This document shows, piece after piece, positions 1-5,506 of a stretch of DNA of 5,686 nucleotides. The translations under genes were made by a program, and so were the position numbers. The first letter of the stretch is position 1; every line of letters begins with the position of its first letter. The notes below the pieces were generated by a model. That model did no database searches. It saw only the letters and a program-made list of their open reading frames with translations, and was not told the origin of the DNA. The stretch lies in contig JAUXLW010000096.1 of assembly GCA_030623545.1 (NCBI GenBank), forward strand, positions 1 through 5,686, written 5' to 3'. Origin of the DNA: Acidimicrobiia bacterium (GTDB lineage Bacteria; Actinomycetota; Acidimicrobiia; Spongiisociales; SHLN01).

Positions 1-1093
1 CCGGAGTCGCCGCCGCAGATACCTCAGGCTTGCGGATCCGGTTGGCGATGAAGAACTCGCCGCCAACGGCGAAAATCAAGATGGCCCCCTGGAGCATCGT
101 CACGATCTCGGGCGGAACTCCGATCGATTGCAGTGAGGGTCCGGCGTTGTTTAGGGCCCCCATGAGGACCGCCACCGGGATCACAGCCACCGGATTTAGC
201 CGGGCCAAAGCGGCCACAATGATTCCCGCAAAGCCGAACCCCAGATCGAGAGATCGAGGATCGAGCGTTCCCACCGGGCCGGCTACCCAGAGCCCACCGG
301 CCAATCCGGCAAATGCTCCAGACATGAGAAAGACCCCGAGAATCTTGCGGGGAACACTGATCCCGGCGTAACGGGCAGTCTCCGCCGAGTCTCCCACCAC
401 CCGTACTTCGAAACCCCAGCGGGTGCGACCAATCAGAAACCAGGCCACCAGCGCCACCGCCACCGCAATGAAGATGCCAACGTCGAGGCGCTTGAAAAAC
501 TCTGTCAGCCGGAAACTCTCGGGAATCGGCCGTCCTGAAGGAAACGTGCTGACTGCCGGGTCCCGCCAGGGGCTGCTGCTCCCGAAGATGAGGTAATTCA
601 TGAGGTTGAGGGCAATGAAGTTGAGCATGAGTGTGGTGATGATCTCGTTGGTTCCCAGATACACGCGGGGAATTGCGGCGATAGAAGCCCACAGCGCGCC
701 GCCGAGGGCGCCGGCCAAGATCACCGCCGGAATGGCGATGACCGCCGGAGTTCCGCTGCCCATGGCGATGGCGATCCCCGAGGAGAAAATGGCCCCGAGC
801 AAGAACTGTCCCTCAGCTCCGATGTTCCACACCAGCATCTTGAAAGCGACCGCCGCCGCCAGGCCGGTGAGAATCAACGGCGTGGCGGAAACCAGAGTCT
901 CACTGAGCCCCCGGGAATTCCCGAAGGCGGTGTCCACCATGTGCTTGTAGACCGTGTAAGGGTTGTCTCCGGTGAGCGCCAGAAATATTGCGCCTACCAC
1001 CAGGGCCGCCGCCACCGATGCCAATGGGATCAGAAGCGTGAGCCGCAGCGAGGCCAGACCACGGGGCTCAACTATGAATCGACGAGTGGTCAT
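1..1093 (-). CDS. BMP-type ABC importer, first permease (NupP/YufP-like), 3' end cut by window edge
   Basis: This is an inner-membrane permease subunit of a nucleoside/simple-sugar ABC importer (COG4603-like, related to Bacillus NupP/YufP). It would form the pore with a second permease and dock on the ATPase encoded just upstream. The frame reads open from an ATG at 1093 to the left edge, giving 364 codons with no stop. Related proteins are roughly 350-370 residues, so only a few codons should be missing. The first membrane segment is about residues 18-40. Family motifs are NIGAEGQ at 90-96, just after a membrane segment, and TNEIITTLMLN at 148-158. Further on come a conserved cytoplasmic-loop region (VVGDSAETARYAGI) and several more Ala/Val/Leu/Gly-rich segments. 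The tail turns polar (ANRIRKPE), as expected near a C-terminus. The ATG overlaps the ATPase stop as ATGA, which implies translational coupling. Family assignment is firm; the substrate is not shown by the permease itself. Confidence 0.93.
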   Translation of the reverse strand, partial: MTTRRFIVEPRGLASLRLTLLIPLASVAAALVVGAIFLALTGDNPYTVYKHMVDTAFGNSRGLSETLVSATPLILTGLAAAVAFKMLVWNIGAEGQFLLGAIFSSGIAIAMGSGTPAVIAIPAVILAGALGGALWASIAAIPRVYLGTNEIITTLMLNFIALNLMNYLIFGSSSPWRDPAVSTFPSGRPIPESFRLTEFFKRLDVGIFIAVAVALVAWFLIGRTRWGFEVRVVGDSAETARYAGISVPRKILGVFLMSGAFAGLAGGLWVAGPVGTLDPRSLDLGFGFAGIIVAALARLNPVAVIPVAVLMGALNNAGPSLQSIGVPPEIVTMLQGAILIFAVGGEFFIANRIRKPEVSAAATP

Positions 1094-2625
1094 GCCGGCT
1101 CCACTTCCCGCTGCCCTGCCATGAGCAGGCCGAGTCTCTCGGAAGTGGCGTCCTCTGCAGCCAACTCGCCGACAATCTCGCCCTCGTAGAGAACAATCAG
1201 ACGATCGGAAAGCGCCAGGAGCTCGTCGAGATCCTCCGAAATCAACAAAACCCCGGTTCCCCGTTCCCGTTCTGCCAGAACGAGGTTTCGTACTGCCTCG
1301 GTAGCACCCACATCCAGGCCCCGGGTGGGCGAGCGGGCGATCAGCACCTTGGGTTTCGATTCCACCTCCCGGGCAATGAGAGCCTTCTGCAGGTTGCCAC
1401 CCGACAGCAGGCGGATGGGAAGGCCGGGCTGAACGCCGCGGATGTCGTATTTCTCGATCAACTCCGCCCCGCGATCCTTGAAGACGGACGGAACCAGCCG
1501 GAGCCCTTGAGAATAAGGCGGCTTGCGGAAGGCCTTGAGCCCGAGATTGTCTTCCGTCGTAAGCCCCGGCGCCAGGCCCATGCCCAGCCGGCTCTGCGGG
1601 ACATATGCCAGGCCCTTGCGAATGTGAGACACGACAGTGGCCTGGGAGACGTCGTCGCCGTCAAGGATCACAGTGCCAGAGCTTGGACGACGAAGCCCCG
1701 CCAGGCCGTAGGCCAACTCGCGTTGCCCATTCCCCGACACCCCGGCCACACCCAACACCTCACCGGCACGAATGTCGAATGAGACTCCCTTAACAGCCTT
1801 CAGCCCCCGATCGCTCTCAACTACGAGGTCGCGAACTGAAAGCACCGTTTCTCCCTCGGCGGCCCCCTGGTCCCGGGTGGGCAGTTCGAGGTCTCGTCCC
1901 ACCATCATCCGCGCCAGATCCCTGGGCTCGGCGTCGGCGGTGTCGACGCCTCCAACCATGCGGCCTTGCCGCATGACCGACACCCGGTCGGACACTTCTT
2001 TGACCTCGTGCAGTTTGTGAGACACGAAAATCACCGACCGGCCTTCTGCGGCCATCTGGCGCATGGTTCGGAACAAAACTGCCGCCTCTTGCGGGGTGAG
2101 GACTGCAGTGGGCTCGTCGAGGATCAGAACCTTCACGTCCCGGTATAACAGCTTCAGTATCTCCACCCGTTGCTGCTCGCCCACAGACAGCTGCCAAACC
2201 CTGGCAGCCGGATCCACCGGCAACCCGTATTCCTCACCCAACCGGGTCGCGGCACTGTGTAATTCCTTCTGATCGATTCGAAGGCCGAGGTCGGGGTGCC
2301 CGACGACCAGGTTTTCGGCCACGGTGAGGTTGGGAATGAGGCGGAAGTGCTGGTAAACCATTCCGATCCTCGCCGCTAAGGCGTCCTTCGGCGACTTGAA
2401 AACTGCCGGCTCGCCTTCGAGCAACATCTCGCCCGAGTCCGGACGATAGAGACCGGCCAGAATCGAACACAGAGTCGATTTACCCGCCCCGTTTTCGCCG
2501 AGAAGGGCATGCACCTCGCCCCGGCGAAGTTGGAAATCGACTCCCTCATTGGCCTTGACGCCGTAGAACTCCTTGTGAATATCCCGTAGCTCTACAGCGA
2601 GAGTTTCGTTGGCCGAATCCGACAT
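1090..2625 (-). CDS. BMP-type ABC importer, double-domain ATPase (NupO/YufO-like)
   Basis: This is the cytoplasmic energy-coupling ATPase, 511 residues, with two fused nucleotide-binding domains as in the RbsA/MglA/YufO group. Domain 1 is complete: Walker A GENGAGKST at 43-51, Q-loop Gln92, signature LSVGEQQR at 146-153, Walker B LILDEP with catalytic Glu171, and switch His203. Domain 2 begins near residue 260 and is degenerate. Its P-loop reads GVSGNGQRE at 295-303 with no Lys-Ser/Thr, its Walker B region reads IARSPTRGLD at 429-438 with Thr434 where the catalytic Glu would be, and its switch position is SED in place of a His. Its signature LSGGNLQK (407-414) is intact. This asymmetry is normal for the family and implies one hydrolytic site. 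The ATG at 2625 is preceded by AGGGTGG, a fair Shine-Dalgarno match. The gene follows the binding-protein gene after 68 nt containing a strong stem-loop, and its stop overlaps the permease start as ATGA. Confidence 0.96.
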   Translation of the reverse strand: MSDSANETLAVELRDIHKEFYGVKANEGVDFQLRRGEVHALLGENGAGKSTLCSILAGLYRPDSGEMLLEGEPAVFKSPKDALAARIGMVYQHFRLIPNLTVAENLVVGHPDLGLRIDQKELHSAATRLGEEYGLPVDPAARVWQLSVGEQQRVEILKLLYRDVKVLILDEPTAVLTPQEAAVLFRTMRQMAAEGRSVIFVSHKLHEVKEVSDRVSVMRQGRMVGGVDTADAEPRDLARMMVGRDLELPTRDQGAAEGETVLSVRDLVVESDRGLKAVKGVSFDIRAGEVLGVAGVSGNGQRELAYGLAGLRRPSSGTVILDGDDVSQATVVSHIRKGLAYVPQSRLGMGLAPGLTTEDNLGLKAFRKPPYSQGLRLVPSVFKDRGAELIEKYDIRGVQPGLPIRLLSGGNLQKALIAREVESKPKVLIARSPTRGLDVGATEAVRNLVLAERERGTGVLLISEDLDELLALSDRLIVLYEGEIVGELAAEDATSERLGLLMAGQREVEPA

Positions 2626-2640
2626 GGGACCACCCTAGAC

Positions 2641-2670
2641 AAAGGGGCCCCGCCGTGGCGGGGCCCCTTT
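2641..2670 (-). terminator. Intra-operon stem-loop between binding-protein and ATPase genes (leaky terminator or mRNA stabiliser)
   Basis: This is a perfect inverted repeat of 14 bp per arm (AAAGGGGCCCCGCC and its complement) separated by 2 nt. The innermost pairs must open, leaving a loop of 4-6 nt. It lies 23 nt after the binding-protein stop and 15 nt before the ATPase start codon. Read on the minus strand, the right arm ends in TTT and continues GTCTAGG, so the U-tract is short and termination should be partial. Stem-loops after the binding-protein gene are a known way for ABC operons to make binding protein in excess over membrane components, either by partial termination or by blocking 3' exonucleases. 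It could also limit access to the ATPase ribosome-binding site, which starts a few bases downstream. The structure is plain; which role it plays is inferred. Confidence 0.8.
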
Positions 2671-2693
2671 GAGTTCTTCCTGTTTTTCTAGAA

Positions 2694-3803
2694 CTAGCCG
2701 CTATCGCTGCCGATGACTCCCTCGACGAAGTAATTGAACCCGAAGATGTCACCGAGTTCACGAGAGTTGCCACCCTGATCTACGATCGGATCGGGGAACA
2801 CCGCGAAGGTACCGGCGACGATCTCCGCCCGGCGTGCAGCAATCAGGTCCTGCGTGGCCTGGTCGACCGAGCTGCCGAACGCTGCCATGTCGACGGTGCC
2901 GTCCGCCAGATTGCCGTAGTAGACGGGCGGCTGCCATGTCCCGGCAGCCACGTCCTGGGCCACACTCAGGTAATACGCCCCCCAGTCCCAGATTGGTGCG
3001 GTGAGCCACGCATTCGGAAAGACGTCGCCCGTGTCGGCGTTGTAGCCGACCCACTTGGCTCCCGCATCATCAGCGACCTGGCCAGGAGCGGTCGAGTCCT
3101 GGTGCATGGCGATGACGTCCGCCCCGGCGTCGATTAACGACTGGGCAGCCGTGCCCTCCTTGGGAGGATCGAACCAGGTCGACGTCCACACCACCTGCAC
3201 CTCCGCATCGGGGTTAGTTTCCTGAACCCCGAGCGCGAAGGCGTTGATTCCGCGAATTACCTCGGGAATGGGGAAAGCGGCTACGTAACCGATCAGATTG
3301 GTGCTTGTAGCGAAACCGGCGGCCATCCCACTCAGGTAACGGCCTTCCTCGATTGCGGCGAAATAGTTGCCCATATTGGGGCCCGTCTTGAAGCCCGAGG
3401 CGTGCATGAATGCGACATCCGGGAAGTTTTCAGCCGCCGCCAGCATGGGATCCATGTAGCCGAACGAGGTCCCGAAGATGAGCTTGTTGCCCTGCGCTGC
3501 CAGGTCTTCAAATACTCGTTGGGAATCGGGTCCCTCCGGAATGGACTCGAGCGTTGTGAGTTCGATGTTCATGTTGGCTTCGAGGAATTTCGCACCTTGA
3601 TCATGGGCCCACGACCAGCCTTTGTCCGATACCGGGCTGACGTGGACGAATGCCACCTTGAGGGCTTCGCCTCCGGCGGTCGTACCAGTGGCGCCGCCAC
3701 CGGCCGTCGTGGTTGTGTCGTCGCTGGAAGAGCCGCATGCGGCGGCCACCAACGCCAAGGCCAGCATTAGGGCCGCCGTAACCCGCCATTTCTTGAATCT
3801 CAT
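2694..3803 (-). CDS. BMP-family substrate-binding lipoprotein of a nucleoside/purine ABC importer
   Basis: This is an extracytoplasmic binding lipoprotein (Bmp/Med/PnrA family, PF02608), 369 residues, which captures ligand for the importer encoded downstream. The N-terminus is a lipoprotein signal peptide: basic RFKKWR, a hydrophobic Ala/Leu stretch, then AAAC with the lipidated Cys at residue 23. A flexible Gly/Ser/Asp/Thr linker (about 24-46) is typical of actinobacterial lipoproteins. The mature domain starts with a beta strand (KVAFVHVSP, about 49-57) and then SDKGWSWAHDQG at 59-70. Later landmarks are WTSTWFDPPKE, ADVIAMHQDSTAPGQ, GYNAD and a Trp/Tyr-rich WDWGAYY. These place it in the WTxxW subgroup; from memory, a Brucella member of that group was crystallised with adenine bound, so a purine base is a reasonable ligand guess. 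The ATG at 3803 is supported by AGGAG 9 nt upstream (3813-3817) and by the signal peptide. It leads the transporter operon. Confidence 0.95.
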   Translation of the reverse strand: MRFKKWRVTAALMLALALVAAACGSSSDDTTTTAGGGATGTTAGGEALKVAFVHVSPVSDKGWSWAHDQGAKFLEANMNIELTTLESIPEGPDSQRVFEDLAAQGNKLIFGTSFGYMDPMLAAAENFPDVAFMHASGFKTGPNMGNYFAAIEEGRYLSGMAAGFATSTNLIGYVAAFPIPEVIRGINAFALGVQETNPDAEVQVVWTSTWFDPPKEGTAAQSLIDAGADVIAMHQDSTAPGQVADDAGAKWVGYNADTGDVFPNAWLTAPIWDWGAYYLSVAQDVAAGTWQPPVYYGNLADGTVDMAAFGSSVDQATQDLIAARRAEIVAGTFAVFPDPIVDQGGNSRELGDIFGFNYFVEGVIGSDSG

Positions 3804-3812
3804 ATTTGCCTA

Positions 3813-3817
3813 CTCCT
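3813..3817 (-). promoter_or_regulatory. Shine-Dalgarno of the binding-protein gene
   Basis: The minus strand reads AGGAG, separated by 9 nt from the ATG at 3803. It is the strongest ribosome-binding site in the window and fits a highly expressed lipoprotein. It settles the start codon choice together with the signal peptide. Confidence 0.75.
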
Positions 3818-3829
3818 AGGTCGAGTCGT

Positions 3830-3848
3830 CCCCTCATCACTGAAGGGG
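3830..3848 (-). promoter_or_regulatory. Small stem-loop in the leader of the binding-protein gene
   Basis: CCCCT and AGGGG form a 5-bp perfect stem around a 9-nt loop, ending 12 nt before the AGGAG ribosome-binding site on the minus strand. It could tune translation or be chance. It does not match the layout of a purine riboswitch (three-way junction with kissing loops), and I assign no ligand. Confidence 0.3.
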
Positions 3849-3883
3849 CTCCAATCTCAGGTCAGACTCTAGATCGCCATGGG

Positions 3884-3911
3884 ATTAGTGCGCCACCAGG
3901 CACTCATCCAA
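3884..3911 (-). promoter_or_regulatory. Candidate promoter for the transporter operon (weak match)
   Basis: On the minus strand, TTGGAT (plus 3906-3911) and ACTAAT (plus 3884-3889) are spaced by 16 nt. They match the sigma-70 consensus at about 3 of 6 and 4 of 6 positions. The spacer contains one arm of the CCTGGTGG inverted repeat, which would suit a repressor site. It would leave a leader of about 75 nt before the binding-protein ATG. The match is poor enough to be chance in any GC-rich gap. Confidence 0.3.
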
Positions 3912-3969
3912 ATTTCGCGCTCTAGTGGACCGGGAAGTTCTCGGCAGCTACACGTCGAGAACCTGGTGG
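3893..3969. repeat. 8-bp inverted repeat, possible operator pair
   Basis: CCACCAGG at 3893-3900 and CCTGGTGG at 3962-3969 are perfect inverted copies, with 61 bp between them. One copy lies between the proposed -35 and -10 elements, the other upstream near the yqeC stop. They could be two half-sites of a looping regulator, or the foot of a long stem enclosing the 3937-3962 hairpin. No regulator gene is in the window, and two 8-mers can arise by chance. Confidence 0.35.
3935..3964 (-). terminator. Hairpin after yqeC, weak terminator candidate
   Basis: GTTCTCG and CGAGAAC (plus 3937-3943 and 3956-3962) pair perfectly. The stem extends by one G-T wobble and one A-T pair to about 9 bp, with a 12-nt loop. 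It lies about 22 nt after the yqeC stop codon. No U-tract follows on the minus strand (the next bases are CCCGG), so an intrinsic terminator is not clearly supported. It may instead protect the 3' end of the message or be part of a regulatory site. Confidence 0.4.
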
Positions 3970-3986
3970 AGTCGAGGATGCAAGGC

Positions 3987-4703
3987 CTATTCGAACGGCG
4001 GAATCAGCGTAATTCCGCCTATCCGCGGCACCAGCTCGAGCCGGCGGCAAATCAAGCCAACAGCTTCCTCCCGCCCTCCCGGCTTTCCACCGGTGAGCGC
4101 AACCACCACCCTGGCCTGGTCGGGCACCCCCTTTAGGCCCCCCTCCGGGTGAGCCAGCAGAGCAGCGACGTGCTCCGGCCCAACCGGGGCGGTGAGGTTC
4201 AGGCCACTCAAAGCCGAAACAAGCTCGGGACGATGGGCTGCCTCGGCCAGTGGCAGACCGATAGCGTTGAGGCTCGCAACCACCACGACGAGTGTTGCCG
4301 TGGTCGGAATAACGGGCTCGTGAACGTCCGGCGCCTTGATCGATCGTCCCCGGGCACCGTCCGCCTCCACCAGGACGTGATTGGCGGTCGACTCGGCGAA
4401 CAGATGATCTACGTCCTCTGGAGGAGGGCCGGTGACCTTTCTCCCGTCTTCCGTGCTCACCACGAACACCGGGCCCGGCAGAGCGAAGCACGCCTCGACC
4501 TCAACCGGATCCGACGAGCGGCACACGGTGCCGGTGACCTGATCCAGGCCGAGCTTGGTGGTAGTGGTCAGGATCACCCGCCGTCCACCTGCGACCAATT
4601 CGGCCCCCAGGCGAAGAAGTAGCGTCGACTTGCCTCCGGCTCCGACGAACGCGACCAGCTCATGGTCGCCGAGGTCGAACCGCTCGGCCAGGCTGACGTT
4701 CAC
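3987..4703 (-). CDS. yqeC: YqeC-family P-loop protein, selenium-dependent molybdenum hydroxylase accessory
   Basis: This is a cytoplasmic accessory protein of the YqeC family (TIGR03172), 238 residues, found with selenium-dependent molybdenum hydroxylases. Its exact reaction is unknown to me; a nucleotide-driven step in handling the Mo cofactor or selenium is assumed. Visible motifs are a P-loop, FVGAGGKST at 19-27, the family strand LTTTTKL at 45-51, and VLVEADGARGRSIKAP at 110-125 followed by HEPVIP at 128-133. These are the hallmark blocks of the family. The frame stays open far upstream, but that extension is the wrong frame of the neighbouring gene. The GTG at 4703 overlaps the yqeB stop as GTGA and puts the P-loop at the usual distance from the N-terminus, so I chose it. 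Translational coupling to yqeB is likely. The last codons overlap an 8-bp inverted repeat (3997-4019). Confidence 0.9.
   Translation of the reverse strand: MNVSLAERFDLGDHELVAFVGAGGKSTLLLRLGAELVAGGRRVILTTTTKLGLDQVTGTVCRSSDPVEVEACFALPGPVFVVSTEDGRKVTGPPPEDVDHLFAESTANHVLVEADGARGRSIKAPDVHEPVIPTTATLVVVVASLNAIGLPLAEAAHRPELVSALSGLNLTAPVGPEHVAALLAHPEGGLKGVPDQARVVVALTGGKPGGREEAVGLICRRLELVPRIGGITLIPPFE
3997..4019 (-). repeat. 8-bp inverted repeat inside the 3' end of yqeC
   Basis: GGCGGAAT (3997-4004) and ATTCCGCC (4012-4019) form a perfect 8-bp stem with a 7-nt loop, ending 7 bases before the yqeC stop codon. With the hairpin at 3935-3964 it gives the end of the yqeC message two stem-loops. It encodes part of the GGITLIPP stretch, so protein constraint may explain it. 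Confidence 0.45.
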
Positions 4704-5506
4704 GGCTGGCGTCGATTGAGCCAGGTGAGCACTGCTTCCAGTACTCCGCCGCCCACCGCTAGCGCCTTGTCCGAGATCTCGAGAGTGACGGCCGCATCGC
4801 CCCGCGGGTCGATGTCCGCAAGTTTCAAGCCTGGTTCGACCGGGTGGCCGTCGGCGATCAGCCCGCGCACAACGCCCCCGATACTCGCCTCGACGGCGGC
4901 CTCGCCCACCCGGCCGATGACCTGGCCCGCCACGACCGCATCGCCGATTTCGACCGACCAGCGAGCCGCTCCCGCGACCGGTGCCCGGATCACCCGGTTG
5001 CCGGATTGTCCTCCCACTTCGCCGGGGATGCCTGTATCTGGAGCAGCCGCGCCCTCCCAGATAACCCGGCCGAGATGGTGGCCGCGCTTCGTCTCCACCA
5101 CTGCGTGGCAATCACGGCCGGCGCTGAAGCCGGGACCGAGACCAACCACCAGCGGGGCTAGATCAATGGTCGTACCGACGTTGCGCTTGGCGAGGCGGGC
5201 GTCAACCAGCACCGACAGCGGCCTCGGGAACTCCGGGATCCCCTCCTCGACGAGAACGGCCACGGTTCCGCCGGTGGCAGTGTCGGCCGCCTCGGCCTCC
5301 GACGCAGCAAGGCGGGCCCGCATGCCCTCCACTGTTATCTCACCTTCGCGCACCGCCGTCGACACTGCAACGGTTCGGCGGATAGTTAGGGGCTGAGCCA
5401 ACTCGAGGACAACGACCGGGAAGCCGGCCCTGTGCAGCCGGTAGGCGACGCCAGTCCCCAGATCACCGCCGCCACGGAGGACGACGAGGTGGTCGGCGAA
5501 GAGCAT
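4700..5506 (-). CDS. yqeB: YqeB-family protein, selenium-dependent molybdenum hydroxylase system
   Basis: This is a YqeB-family protein (TIGR03309), 268 residues, a marker of the selenium-dependent molybdenum hydroxylase trait. It is thought to act in the cytoplasm in maturing or selenating the Mo centre, but its biochemistry is not established. The N-terminus has a nucleotide-binding-like glycine turn, RGGGDLGTGVAYRL at 11-24, then the family block QPLTIRRTVA at 38-47. The middle carries GLGPGFSAGRDCHAVVET at 122-139, with Cys133, then RGHHLGRVI. The C-terminal third (RAPVAGA, IGDAVVAGQVIGRV, GGVVRGLIADG, DIDPRGD) is rich in Gly and Val turns like a small beta-barrel domain. The start is set at the ATG at 5506, which shares its A with the TGA of the upstream xdhC frame; a TTG one codon earlier is possible but less likely. 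The stop overlaps the yqeC GTG. The family call is strong, the mechanism inferred. Confidence 0.92.
   Translation of the reverse strand: MLFADHLVVLRGGGDLGTGVAYRLHRAGFPVVVLELAQPLTIRRTVAVSTAVREGEITVEGMRARLAASEAEAADTATGGTVAVLVEEGIPEFPRPLSVLVDARLAKRNVGTTIDLAPLVVGLGPGFSAGRDCHAVVETKRGHHLGRVIWEGAAAPDTGIPGEVGGQSGNRVIRAPVAGAARWSVEIGDAVVAGQVIGRVGEAAVEASIGGVVRGLIADGHPVEPGLKLADIDPRGDAAVTLEISDKALAVGGGVLEAVLTWLNRRQP

Larger units (their letters stand above)
3804..3986. other. Intergenic regulatory gap between yqeC and the transporter operon
   Basis: This 183-bp stretch has no credible gene. It separates the molybdenum hydroxylase maturation genes from the transporter operon, both read leftward. It holds a leader with a good ribosome-binding site, a weak promoter-like hexamer pair, an 8-bp inverted repeat CCACCAGG (3893-3900) / CCTGGTGG (3962-3969), and a hairpin at 3935-3964. 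The gap is long compared with the overlapping joins on both sides, which suggests that the transporter operon has its own promoter here. Confidence 0.7.

Noticed and set aside
24..692. Minus-strand open frame of 222 codons at the left end
   Set aside because: It is His/Arg/Gly-rich and overlaps the permease in another frame. The permease frame carries conserved membrane motifs.
1090..2625. Loss of function by mutation in the second ATPase domain
   Set aside because: The missing Lys and catalytic Glu in domain 2 are the usual state in RbsA/YufO-type double ATPases, so this is family-typical asymmetry and not decay.
3804..3880. Purine riboswitch in the leader of the binding-protein gene
   Set aside because: The leader is short and has only a 5-bp stem. 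I see no three-helix junction or conserved core of a purine, preQ1 or Moco riboswitch.
3879..4136. Plus-strand small frames starting in the intergenic gap
   Set aside because: They run antisense into yqeC, have no convincing ribosome-binding site and no recognisable motif.
4704..5111. Long upstream extension of the yqeC frame (to an ATG at 5111)
   Set aside because: The extension is Arg/Gly-rich, low in complexity and lies entirely inside yqeB in another frame. YqeC homologues begin shortly before the P-loop, which fits the GTG at 4703.
4662..5396. Plus-strand open frame of 244 codons opposite yqeB
   Set aside because: Its Pro/Ser/Thr/Arg-rich composition is typical of the antisense of GC-rich coding sequence, and it shows no family motif. 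yqeB on the other strand is clear.
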